Part shown: in pieces, positions 1 to 5,645 of the stretch
Layout: each line of letters opens with the position of its first letter
Position numbering within the stretch: the stretch's first letter is position 1
Assembly (NCBI GenBank): GCA_022866195.1
Contig: JALHUF010000373.1
Coordinates: forward strand, 1 to 5,812
Direction: 5' to 3'
DNA from: Terriglobia bacterium
GTDB lineage: Bacteria > Acidobacteriota > Terriglobia > UBA7540
Length of the DNA stretch: 5,812 bases
The notes under the pieces: model-generated
The model's database searches: none
The model's input: only the letters and a program-made list of their open reading frames with translations
What the model was told of the DNA's origin: nothing
Program-made: the position numbers and the translations under genes

Positions 1-312
1 GAAGAAGAGGAAGAGGATATCGGCGAGGAAGGGGAAGAATTGGAGGAGGAAATGGCATACGAGGCTGAAAAGACCGTACCGGCAGAGAAGCCTGCCGCAC
101 CAGCGCCCCCTGTCGAAGTACCGGCCCCCGCGCCGGAGGTGCCGGCAAAACCCGCCGCGCCGGCGGTGAAGCCGGTCAAGAAGGTCGCGCCCAAGAAGCC
201 AGTGGCCAAGCCGGCTCGCAAGCCGAAGAAGGCCAAGCCCAAGGCCAAGAAAGCCGGCAAAGCCCGCAAGGCCAAGAAGCCGGCGGCCAAGAAGAAAGCC
301 CGCCGCCGTTAG
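1..312 (+). CDS. C-terminal part of an acidic-to-basic low-complexity protein (H1-like Lys/Ala/Pro tail), 5' end outside window
   Basis: The frame is open from the first base to the TAG at 310-312, giving 103 residues with no upstream stop, so this is the 3' part of a longer gene. The internal ATG at 52 is unlikely to be the true start. Three zones are visible: residues 1-27 are mostly glutamate, about 28-58 are Pro/Ala/Val-rich (PAP and PAKPAAP repeats), and 59-103 are a dense Lys/Arg/Ala/Pro tail ending KKKARRR. Tails of this AKKP type occur in bacterial histone H1-like proteins and as appendages of various nucleic-acid-binding proteins. Binding to DNA or RNA through the tail is therefore plausible, but the folded domain that would identify the protein lies outside the window. 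I do not assign a function. The consistent Lys/Pro codon pattern and clean stop support real coding. Confidence 0.75.
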   Translation, partial: EEEEEDIGEEGEELEEEMAYEAEKTVPAEKPAAPAPPVEVPAPAPEVPAKPAAPAVKPVKKVAPKKPVAKPARKPKKAKPKAKKAGKARKAKKPAAKKKARRR

Positions 313-369
313 GCAAGCGCTCCCTTCGAGACCTGCTGGACTGCTGTAGTGGCGGACGTGGAGTTGTGA

Positions 370-386
370 CTGCCGGATGCCGGCAG
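370..386 (+). terminator. GC-rich hairpin downstream of the Lys-rich gene (possible terminator)
   Basis: CTGCCGG (370-376) and CCGGCAG (380-386) form a perfect 7-bp stem with a 3-nt ATG loop, 58 nt after the stop at 310-312. It lies in the 219-nt gap before the HipA-like gene. No clean T-run follows (the next bases are AGGGTTTC), so it is not a textbook intrinsic terminator. It could still end or stabilise the upstream transcript. Confidence 0.35.
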
Positions 387-518
387 AGGGTTTCAACCAA
401 AGATCTCTCTGGTGGCTCGGCAGTCGCGGCTGCCCAAAACAATGTCATCCCATCATCGGCCGGGCTGGTCTGGAAACGGCCCAGGCATCCAGAGCGAGCG
501 GGCAGGGGCCCAACCCAC

Positions 519-522
519 GGAG
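519..522 (+). promoter_or_regulatory. Ribosome binding site supporting the GTG start at 532
   Basis: GGAG at 519-522 lies 9 nt before the GTG at 532. The in-frame alternatives, GTG 412 and ATG 442, have no comparable purine motif at the right distance. The residues they would add look unlike the family. Confidence 0.4.
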
Positions 523-531
523 TGTTCTCAG

Positions 532-1341
532 GTGCTGCGGATCCGCGCCGTGGAGTTTGTGCGGCGCATGCGCGGAGCATCCCAGCCCCACCTTTTGCGC
601 TGCGAAGACGGCGGGGACTACGTCGTCAAGTTTCAGAACAATCCTCAGCACGTCCGCGTTCTGGCCAACGAAATGCTCGCCGGCCGACTGGCCTTGCTGA
701 TCGGCCTGCCCGTCCCCCTCCCGGCCTTCGTGGAGGTTTCTCCCGAGCTCATTGCGGGCAATCCGCTGCTGGAGCTGGAAATCGGCTCCCGCCGCGAACG
801 CTGCGCCGCCGGGCTGCAATTCGGCTCACGTTTCCCCGGCATTCCCAGCCAAACCTTGGTGGTGGATTTCCTTCCCGACCGACTGCTGCGACGGGTCAAG
901 GATCTGGCACCCACTTTCCTGGGCGCATTCGTCTTTGACAAGTGGACCTGCAACTGCAATGGCCGCCAAGCGATTTTCTATCGCTCCGTGGACCAGGAAG
1001 GCTCGGCCTACTCGGCAGCGCTCATTGATCACGGCTTCTGTTTCAACGACGGGGACTGGAGCTTCCCCGACAGTCCTATCCGCGGCATTTATCCGCGTCG
1101 GCTGGTTTACGAAAGCGTCCGCGGGTTACAGTCTTTTGAGCCTTTTCTTTCCCGCGTGGAGAACCTGGAGACGTCGGAACTGGAGAGCTGCGTGCATGAC
1201 ATCCCGGCGGAGTGGTGCGGCGAGCAGCCGCCGCAATTGCTGCGCCTGATCGAACGGCTGTACGAGCGGCGGCGGCGGGTGCGGCAAGCGTTAATCGACG
1301 CGAGGAACAGCTCGCTTGCGCCCTTCCCGAACTGGGCGTGA
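532..1341 (+). CDS. HipA-like kinase-fold protein (HipA_2 type)
   Basis: From the GTG at 532 this is 269 residues. It resembles the HipA-like (HipA_2) proteins that occur beside DUF3037 genes, from the N-terminal LRIRAVEFVRRMRG to the C-terminal FPNW motif. Kinase-like landmarks are visible. K33 in VVKF fits the ATP-binding lysine. E47 in ANEMLAG fits the helix-C glutamate. D136 and N141 in FDKWTCN have the D+5 N spacing of a kinase catalytic loop. D166 in LIDHGF fits the DFG aspartate. Further family-like segments are FGSRFPG (97-103), VVDFLPD (110-116) and FPDSPIRGIY (178-187). The C-terminus (about 235-258) is helical and Arg-rich. A cytoplasmic protein kinase activity is inferred from the fold and no substrate is known. 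It lacks the full length of E. coli HipA, and no HipB-like DNA-binding partner is seen. The start is uncertain: GTG 412 or ATG 442 would add 40 or 30 low-similarity residues. Confidence 0.85.
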   Translation: MLRIRAVEFVRRMRGASQPHLLRCEDGGDYVVKFQNNPQHVRVLANEMLAGRLALLIGLPVPLPAFVEVSPELIAGNPLLELEIGSRRERCAAGLQFGSRFPGIPSQTLVVDFLPDRLLRRVKDLAPTFLGAFVFDKWTCNCNGRQAIFYRSVDQEGSAYSAALIDHGFCFNDGDWSFPDSPIRGIYPRRLVYESVRGLQSFEPFLSRVENLETSELESCVHDIPAEWCGEQPPQLLRLIERLYERRRRVRQALIDARNSSLAPFPNWA

Positions 1342-1365
1342 GCTTGGCCCCGGCCTGCCTGGGGC

Positions 1366-2172
1366 ATGAAGCGTATGGTAGAAGAAAGCAAGCCGAAGCA
1401 ATGCTCGTTCTTCCTGGTCCGGTATGTTCCCGACCTGGTGCGGGATGAGTGCGTGAACATCGGCCTGCTTCTTTACAGCCCCGCCGAGCACTATCTGGGC
1501 TGTCTGTTCACGGATGACTGGCGGCGGATCAAGCGCTTCCACCCCCAGGCCGACCTGGAATTCCTGCGCGAGCTTCAGGAGGACTTCGAGCAGCAGATCG
1601 ACGCGCACGAAAGCGACTTGGAAGGGTACATCCGCGAGATGCAGGAGTCGTTCTCCAACCTCATCCAGTTGACGCCGCCGCGCACCTGCTTTCTCGCCGA
1701 CCCGCAGGCGGAGATTCAGCGCCTGTTCGCGCGCTACGTCGGCCAGCGCGTCAGCGGCCCGCTGCCTCAAGACACGCGGCTGTACGTCAAGCAGCGGTTG
1801 AAGACGGCCTTCGTGCGTGCTGGGGTCTGGGATCTGAAACGGTTTGAGAAGAGCATTCCCGCCTCACGCTGGAATTCCGGCGACCCGTTCGTGTTTGATT
1901 ACGGCTACAAGCCGAACGGTGTGGCGAAGTTCGTCCACGCGCTTTCTCTCAAGCGCGACTCGGAGCTGGCCAAGGTCCTGGTCTACACGCTGGATCGCGT
2001 GCGGGGGAGGGAGCGGGCTGAGCTGACGGCGGTCGTCGAAGCCTTAGCGGCGGCGGAAGACGAAGCCGCCCGGTTCTCGCAGCGGATTCTGGAAGAAGGC
2101 CGGATCGCCGTCCAGCCTCTGGCCACGGTGGACGACTATGCGCAATCCGTTCGCCGAGAGCTGATGGCATAG
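1366..2172 (+). CDS. DUF3037 family protein, partner of the HipA-like protein
   Basis: This 268-residue protein matches the DUF3037 family. The N-terminal signature FFLVRYVPDLVRDECVNIG (15-33) with the following LLL is the family hallmark. A DDWRRIKRFHPQAD segment follows at 50-63, then a helical stretch ending in MQESFSNLIQLTPP (92-105). The C-terminal half carries FDYGYKPNGVAKFVHALSLK (177-196) and a long acidic/alanine helix (about 215-245). Length and motif order agree with the long form of the family. The protein is soluble, with no signal or membrane segment. The gene starts 24 nt after the HipA-like stop on the same strand, so the two are probably one transcript. ATG 1366 is chosen as the first ATG after that stop; ATG 1375, three codons in, is equally possible because neither has a strong Shine-Dalgarno. 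The biochemical function is unknown. The conserved pairing suggests that the DUF3037 protein is a substrate, partner or regulator of the kinase-like protein. Confidence 0.88.
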   Translation: MKRMVEESKPKQCSFFLVRYVPDLVRDECVNIGLLLYSPAEHYLGCLFTDDWRRIKRFHPQADLEFLRELQEDFEQQIDAHESDLEGYIREMQESFSNLIQLTPPRTCFLADPQAEIQRLFARYVGQRVSGPLPQDTRLYVKQRLKTAFVRAGVWDLKRFEKSIPASRWNSGDPFVFDYGYKPNGVAKFVHALSLKRDSELAKVLVYTLDRVRGRERAELTAVVEALAAAEDEAARFSQRILEEGRIAVQPLATVDDYAQSVRRELMA

Positions 2173-2267
2173 CAGCCGGATTTCGGGCCTTCTGTCTCTT
2201 CTATTGACTTGCCATTATGGCCTAACCATCTGTGTTTTCAGTAAGATATCGACTTTCCACACCTAAG

Positions 2268-2352
2268 CCTTTTTTTTCAATGACATTTCGGCTTCGTTTT
2301 GGAGATTCTTTGAGCCCGATCCTTTATTTTCAATAACATTCCGGCTTCGTTC
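2268..2352. repeat. Pair of 32-nt imperfect direct repeats
   Basis: The copies at 2268-2299 and 2321-2352 match at 28 of 32 positions by eye, with an offset of 53 nt and a 21-nt spacer. Both begin with CC and an 8-nt T-rich run, then CAAT(G/A)ACATT, then (T/C)CGGCTTCGTT. A weaker match (13 of 17) to the core starts at 2235. There is no palindromic structure and no further regular copy. Confidence 0.6.
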
Positions 2353-2570
2353 GTCCATTTTTTAAAGTTACTAGGGCCTCTCTTCCAATGCTCAACTGAA
2401 ACACCGCGGTTACGCCTGTGGGCCAAGGCCAAGAAGAGAAGGTTCAGCGCTCCCTTGCGTCGGCTGTAGCCTGCGGGATCTCAACTGTCGCACCTCCGTT
2501 TGGAGCGCACTTCGGACAGACTTTGATGAACCAGTGGCACCGACAAGGTTCCTGCCCGTAAGCCCAAGTT

Positions 2571-2588
2571 ACTAGTATACTATATAGT
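2571..2588. promoter_or_regulatory. TA-rich overlapping palindromes, possible operator or promoter core
   Basis: Three overlapping perfect palindromes lie in 18 nt: ACTAGT (2571-2576), TAGTATACTA (2573-2582) and ACTATATAGT (2579-2588). TATACT (2577-2582) and TATAGT (2583-2588) each match five of six bases of the sigma-70 -10 consensus, but no good -35 lies 16-18 nt upstream. It sits 142 nt before the preferred start of the 80-residue gene. Such symmetry suits a dimeric regulator, but no particular family can be named. Confidence 0.35.
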
Positions 2589-2717
2589 GTCCAAAACGTC
2601 AAGGGACATCATGCCCGGTTGCCTCTGCAGCGCTCACCCGCTCGGCCACTATCCGCCACCCCTAACCTGGGAAAACCCGCGGGGCCGAAGGGCGAGGCCT
2701 GCGTTACAATTCCCGTT

Positions 2718-2724
2718 GAGGTGG
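2718..2724 (+). promoter_or_regulatory. Shine-Dalgarno GAGGTGG deciding the TTG start
   Basis: GAGGTGG at 2718-2724 is the best ribosome binding site in this stretch. The GAGG core lies 8 nt before TTG 2730 and 14 nt before TTG 2736, which favours TTG 2730. Confidence 0.5.
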
Positions 2725-2729
2725 CGGAA

Positions 2730-2972
2730 TTGAGTTTGCGCCTCAAAGTTGAATGTTATGCCGGCTACCGGGCCGACGAGCGGCCGCTGCGTTTCACGCC
2801 GCAGGCGCCCGGGGGGCGCACGTACGAGGTGAAGGAAATCCTTGACCGGTGGTATGGCGTGGGCTATCGCTGCTTCAAGGTGCGCGCCGACGACAATAAC
2901 CTCTATGTCTTGCGGCACAACGAAGAGGACGACGTCTGGACGCTGGATTCTTTCCGCCGCGCACCGGATTAA
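2730..2972 (+). CDS. Small conserved-type hypothetical protein, 80 residues
   Basis: Read from TTG 2730 the product is 80 residues, starting MSLRLKVECYAGY and ending at the TAA of 2970-2972. The frame stays open upstream to 2619, but those residues are Pro/Arg-rich and look non-coding, and the Shine-Dalgarno at 2718-2724 fits TTG 2730. TTG 2736 is the main alternative. Visible segments are ECYAGYRADERPLRF (8-22), YEVKEILDRWYG (32-43) and CFKVRADDNNLYVLRH (48-63), followed by acidic DD and DVWTLDSF. The pattern of alternating hydrophobic residues suggests a small beta-rich cytoplasmic domain. I recall similar short proteins annotated as hypothetical in Acidobacteria and other phyla, with a faint resemblance to DUF6504-like proteins. 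No function can be given. It appears monocistronic, with non-coding DNA on both sides. Confidence 0.68.
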   Translation: MSLRLKVECYAGYRADERPLRFTPQAPGGRTYEVKEILDRWYGVGYRCFKVRADDNNLYVLRHNEEDDVWTLDSFRRAPD

Positions 2973-3012
2973 CTTTCTGCCAAATACTCCCGCCGTTTCA
3001 TTCTTCCCTCTC

Positions 3013-3041
3013 ATGACAATTGTCGCAAGAAATGATTAAAT
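3013..3041 (+). promoter_or_regulatory. Candidate sigma-70-like promoter with embedded palindrome
   Basis: ATGACA (3013-3018) matches five of six -35 bases. TTAAAT (3036-3041) follows after exactly 17 nt and matches four of six -10 bases. The palindrome GACAATTGTC (3015-3024) overlaps the -35 element and could be an operator. The site lies about 70 nt upstream of the ATG at 3112, in a local AT-rich patch between two GC-rich genes. Confidence 0.3.
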
Positions 3042-3111
3042 GAAACGGGCGATTTGAACGATATCTATTCTGCCCGTCACGGGTCGCCGCGCGGGTCACT
3101 ACCGGGGCGTT

Positions 3112-4080
3112 ATGCAGAAGGGGGAAAGCGTTATTTCGGTCGCGGTGGCCGCGGCGGTGCTGCTGGCCTTTCTGGTGGTGCAGCGCCGTTGGCAACTGGT
3201 CAGCCTCAAAGAGATGGCGTCTTCGGCCGGCGAGTTCATCCTGACCACCACCGGCCTGCGCGGCGAGGCGCCGGAGATTGCGGGCTATGCGAAGGTGAAG
3301 ACGTTTCGCCTGGGCCCCTATCGTGCCGGCCTGTACCGCGCCAGCCCGGCCCCGCTGCTGTTTGCTCCCGGCCGCTTCGTCATTTACGACCGCGCCAACA
3401 AACCCGTCTTCAAACTGGAAACCCTGGAAGGGTCCAAGGAGCCCTGGACGACCCTCTACGATTTCGCCGGGCGAAACGGCCTTTCCGCCCCGGGCGGCCG
3501 CACCCGGCCCGCCTATACGCGCAGTCTGGCGGGGACTCCCGAGGCCGACATCATCATTGGGCAATACTCCGGCGGAGAACAGTGCTGCACGACGGCCACC
3601 GTGGTCGAGCTGGGGACAGACTCTGTCAAGGTGCTTGGCTCCCTTAGCGGGCTGGACGGCTTGCCCTTCGAAGGGTTGGACGTCCGCAAGGTGGACAAGG
3701 ACCCCGCCTGGGAGCTGGTCGCCCACCGGTCGTACCGGACGCTCTGCGGCCTGCCCGCCGACGCCCCCGACGTACTGGCCGTCTTCGACTACGTCAACGG
3801 GCAGTACACCGACCAGACCTCCAAACACGCGGACTATCTTCAAACCCTGCTCCGCCAGAATCTGCAGAAGTGGTCGCGGCCACGCGAGCGCTCGCTCCAA
3901 CTGCTGCAAACGGTGGCCGTCAGCTTCGCTGTGCTGGGCAGCCGCGAGGAGGGCAAGCGGTTCTTCGCGATGAATCTGCCGTCGGTGCTTCCCGCACTCC
4001 GGGAGCGCGGCGTGAATCCCAATGCCTGTATCGAGGATATGGAAGGTCTGGTCGCCCGACTGCCGAGCGTTATACCCTGA
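3112..4080 (+). CDS. Membrane-anchored hypothetical protein with a GGxxCC motif
   Basis: The product is 322 residues. A hydrophobic segment (about 8-23, ISVAVAAAVLLAFLVV) followed by QRRW looks like a signal anchor or uncleaved signal, but the orientation is uncertain. Residues 60-135 are mixed beta-like sequence. Residues 144-245 hold the most recognisable part: EADIIIGQYSGGEQCCTT (144-161). This resembles the D-x-YSGGAHCC motif that I recall from exported FG-GAP/VCBS-like proteins, and DVRKVDKDPAWELV (190-203) fits the Asp-rich repeat segments usual there. Four cysteines (158, 159, 212, 306) could form disulfides outside the cytoplasm. The C-terminal part (246-322) is helical and unassigned. 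ATG 3112 has only a weak purine run (GGGG, 3104-3107) upstream. The gene converges on the E2 gene with 64 nt between the stops. No enzyme motif is seen and the function is unknown. Confidence 0.75.
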   Translation: MQKGESVISVAVAAAVLLAFLVVQRRWQLVSLKEMASSAGEFILTTTGLRGEAPEIAGYAKVKTFRLGPYRAGLYRASPAPLLFAPGRFVIYDRANKPVFKLETLEGSKEPWTTLYDFAGRNGLSAPGGRTRPAYTRSLAGTPEADIIIGQYSGGEQCCTTATVVELGTDSVKVLGSLSGLDGLPFEGLDVRKVDKDPAWELVAHRSYRTLCGLPADAPDVLAVFDYVNGQYTDQTSKHADYLQTLLRQNLQKWSRPRERSLQLLQTVAVSFAVLGSREEGKRFFAMNLPSVLPALRERGVNPNACIEDMEGLVARLPSVIP

Positions 4081-4092
4081 GTCGCGCGGGTT

Positions 4093-4147
4093 GCAGCAGC
4101 AGGCTTCAACCTGCCACCAAGACGTGCCGGCCTGAAGGCCGCCGCTA
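4093..4147. repeat. REP-like paired-hairpin intergenic repeat, possible bidirectional terminator
   Basis: Two hairpins fill the convergent junction. GCAGG (4099-4103) pairs with CCTGC (4110-4114) around a CTTCAA loop. CGGCC (4128-4132) pairs with GGCCG (4137-4141) around a TGAA loop. The minus-strand reading TAGCGGCGGCCTTCAGGCC resembles a palindromic repeat that I recall as common between genes in Acidobacteria and related phyla. That is recollection, not a search result. No T-run follows either hairpin. The element overlaps the TAG stop (4145-4147) of the E2 gene. Confidence 0.5.
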
Positions 4148-5473
4148 CACCATCGGCTCTTCCCAGTTTTCCAGCAGCGCTTTGACGCGGCCCATGAACT
4201 GGTCGGCCAGCGCGCCGTCGATGATTCGATGGTCGAACGTGAGCACCAGGTAGACCATCGAGCAGATGGCCATGGCATCCTGGCGTACCACCGGACGCTT
4301 CTCGATGGCGCCCACACCCAGGATGGCTACCTGGGGCTGGTTGATGATCGGGGTTCCGAACAGACCGCCGAAGACGCCGGGATTGGTGATGGTGAACGTG
4401 CCGCCCTGTACGTCGTCCACGCTCAGATGCTTGGTGCGGGCCCGCTCGGCCAGGTCCTTCACCGCCCGCGCAATTCCCAGGAAGTTTTTCTCGTCCGCGT
4501 GCTTGATCACGGGCACGATTAATCCCGTTTCCAGCGCCACGGCGACCCCGATGTTCATATCGCGCCGGTAGATGATGTTCGTGCTTTCGACCGAAGAATT
4601 GACGATAGGAAATTCCCGCATGGCCTCGACCACGGCGCGCACGAAGAAAGGCGTGTAGGTGAGCTTCAGGCCGTGGCGACGCTCGAATTCCTCTCCCTGG
4701 CGAGCCATCAACTCGACGATTCGGGTCATCTCCACTTCGAAAACGGTGCTGACGTGCGCCGAGGTTCGCTTGCTCGCCACCATGTGCTCGGCGATTTGCC
4801 GGCGCATAGGCGTCATGGGCACGACTTCGGTGGGCCCAGTGAAGACCATGCGCCCACCCGCCGGCGCTTGAGGCGGCCCGGGGACGGCAGCCACAGCCGC
4901 CGCCGGGTGCGCCAGATAAGCGAGGATGTCCTTCTTGCTGATCCGGCCTTCCAACCCGGTGCCCCGGACCTGCGTGAGGTCCACGTTGTGCTCGCGCGCG
5001 ATGCGTCGCACCAGGGGCGAGGAACGAGCCTTGCCGGCGGGCGGTGGCGCAGGGGGCGCGGGGATGGCGGCGAGAGGCGGCGCAGGTGCTTGCATCGCAG
5101 GGCCGGGGGCAGCGGCAACCGGGGCTGCAGGCGGCACGGGCAGCACTGGGCGACCGGCGGGTCGCGCCGCTGGCGGCGCGGCAGGGGGAGCTTGCACCTT
5201 GGCCGCCGCGGCTTCGCCGGCCGCCGCTTCCGCCGCTTCGCTATCTATCCAACCCACTACCGTGTTCACCGGCACCGTCTCGTTCTCTTTCACCACGATC
5301 TCGGTGAGCACGCCCGAAGCGGGCGCCGGGATTTCCGCGTCCACCTTGTCGGTGGAAATCTCGAAGAGGGGCTCGTCGCGTTCCACGCGCGTCCCCACCT
5401 TCTTCAGCCACTTGGTGACCGTTCCCTCCGCAACGCTTTCCCCCATCTGGGGCATGATGACCTTGGTGGGCAT
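4145..5473 (-). CDS. Dihydrolipoamide acyltransferase (E2) of a 2-oxo acid dehydrogenase complex
   Basis: E2 carries the acyl group from E1 on a lipoyl-lysine and transfers it to CoA. The complex is cytoplasmic. From ATG 5473 the product is 442 residues. The order is classical: an N-terminal lipoyl domain (about 1-76) with lipoyl-lysine K43 in ISTDKVDAEIPAP; a long Ala/Pro linker (about 79-148); a peripheral-subunit-binding domain (about 151-186, SSPLVRRIAREHNVDL to GRISKKDIL); a second short linker; and the catalytic domain (about 217-442). The active-site motif is DHRIIDG, with H415 and D419. TITNPGVFGGLFGTPIINQP is typical of the family. ATG 5494 would add MSQREER but has no ribosome binding site and lies within repeat sequence, whereas ATG 5473 has GAGGAG just upstream and puts the lipoyl-lysine at its usual position. 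The E1 beta gene upstream means a split-E1 complex, of pyruvate or branched-chain type. The sequence alone does not settle which, so no symbol is given. Confidence 0.95.
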   Translation of the reverse strand: MPTKVIMPQMGESVAEGTVTKWLKKVGTRVERDEPLFEISTDKVDAEIPAPASGVLTEIVVKENETVPVNTVVGWIDSEAAEAAAGEAAAAKVQAPPAAPPAARPAGRPVLPVPPAAPVAAAPGPAMQAPAPPLAAIPAPPAPPPAGKARSSPLVRRIAREHNVDLTQVRGTGLEGRISKKDILAYLAHPAAAVAAVPGPPQAPAGGRMVFTGPTEVVPMTPMRRQIAEHMVASKRTSAHVSTVFEVEMTRIVELMARQGEEFERRHGLKLTYTPFFVRAVVEAMREFPIVNSSVESTNIIYRRDMNIGVAVALETGLIVPVIKHADEKNFLGIARAVKDLAERARTKHLSVDDVQGGTFTITNPGVFGGLFGTPIINQPQVAILGVGAIEKRPVVRQDAMAICSMVYLVLTFDHRIIDGALADQFMGRVKALLENWEEPMV

Positions 5474-5476
5474 GCG

Positions 5477-5482
5477 CTCCTC
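5477..5482 (-). promoter_or_regulatory. Shine-Dalgarno GAGGAG of the E2 gene
   Basis: The minus strand reads GAGGAG-CGC-ATG, with ATG at 5473-5471. The GAGG part (5482-5479) is 5 nt from the start. This supports the ATG at 5473 over the one at 5494, whose upstream bases contain no purine-rich site. Confidence 0.5.
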
Positions 5483-5490
5483 GCGTTGAC

Positions 5491-5645
5491 TCATTGATTC
5501 ATGGAGTCATTGAGTGATTGAGTGATTGAGGGAATGACGATTGAAGAGCCCAACGGCACCGCGCACGCAGCCTTCCATGGGAATTCATTCGATCAATCAC
5601 CCAGCCCTTCATTCACACAATCACTCAATCGCTCAATCTTTCAAT
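5491..5645. repeat. Inverted array of 8-nt tandem repeats between the E1 beta and E2 genes
   Basis: From 5493 to 5547 the plus strand runs in 8-nt steps of ATTGAGTG-like units: ATTGATTC, ATGGAGTC, ATTGAGTG twice, ATTGAGGG, then degenerate units. From 5586 to 5645 the same repeat appears inverted, again in 8-nt steps: CATTCGAT, CAATCACC, a degenerate unit, CATTCACA, CAATCACT, CAATCGCT, CAATCTTT, CAAT. A perfect 13-nt inverted match joins 5516-5528 (GATTGAGTGATTG) to 5618-5630. The two arms flank a GC-richer core (about 5548-5585), so a long imperfect hairpin can form in the operon mRNA. The array overlaps the E1 beta stop codon on one side and reaches the upstream ATG (5494) of the E2 gene on the other. 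Confidence 0.8.

Larger units (their letters stand above)
2173..2729. other. Long non-coding region, AT-richer in its first half
   Basis: About 557 nt separate the DUF3037 stop from the preferred start of the 80-residue gene. I see no convincing coding frame on either strand. From about 2200 to 2370 the base composition shifts to T-rich runs, unlike the GC-rich flanking genes. The region holds a 32-nt imperfect direct repeat (2268-2352), a 10-nt direct repeat AAGTTACTAG (2365-2374 and 2566-2575) and a TA-rich palindrome cluster (2571-2588). The middle part (2375-2565) shows only short weak hairpins such as CTCC/GGAG at 2494-2505. It may be decayed sequence, an RNA or a regulatory region, and nothing I can see decides between these. 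Confidence 0.6.

Noticed and set aside
176..580. Open frame on the minus strand opposite the Lys-rich gene and the following gap
   Set aside because: The residues are low-complexity Pro/Ala/Trp/Ser mixtures typical of an antisense shadow in GC-rich DNA. It spans a real stop region and shows no family resemblance.
366..938. Long plus-strand frame overlapping the HipA-like gene
   Set aside because: It is an Arg/Pro/Gly-rich shadow in another frame, and the HipA-like frame has clear family motifs.
2268..2352. CRISPR array
   Set aside because: There are only two diverged copies with one 21-nt spacer, no further regular repeats, and no cas-like gene in the window.
2619..2729. Longer TTG-start version of the 80-residue protein
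   Set aside because: The extra residues are Pro/Ala/Arg-rich and unlike the rest, and the good Shine-Dalgarno lies at 2718-2724, inside this stretch.
2998..4317. 439-residue minus-strand frame opposite the anchored-protein gene
   Set aside because: It overlaps the recognisable E2 C-terminus and the whole opposite-strand gene. Its residues read as Gly/Arg/Gln-rich antisense translation with no motif. The plus-strand frame has a membrane segment and a known-type GGxxCC motif.
4673..5497. 274-residue plus-strand frame opposite the E2 gene
   Set aside because: The E2 protein on the minus strand is unmistakable. This frame is His/Arg/Gly-rich antisense sequence.
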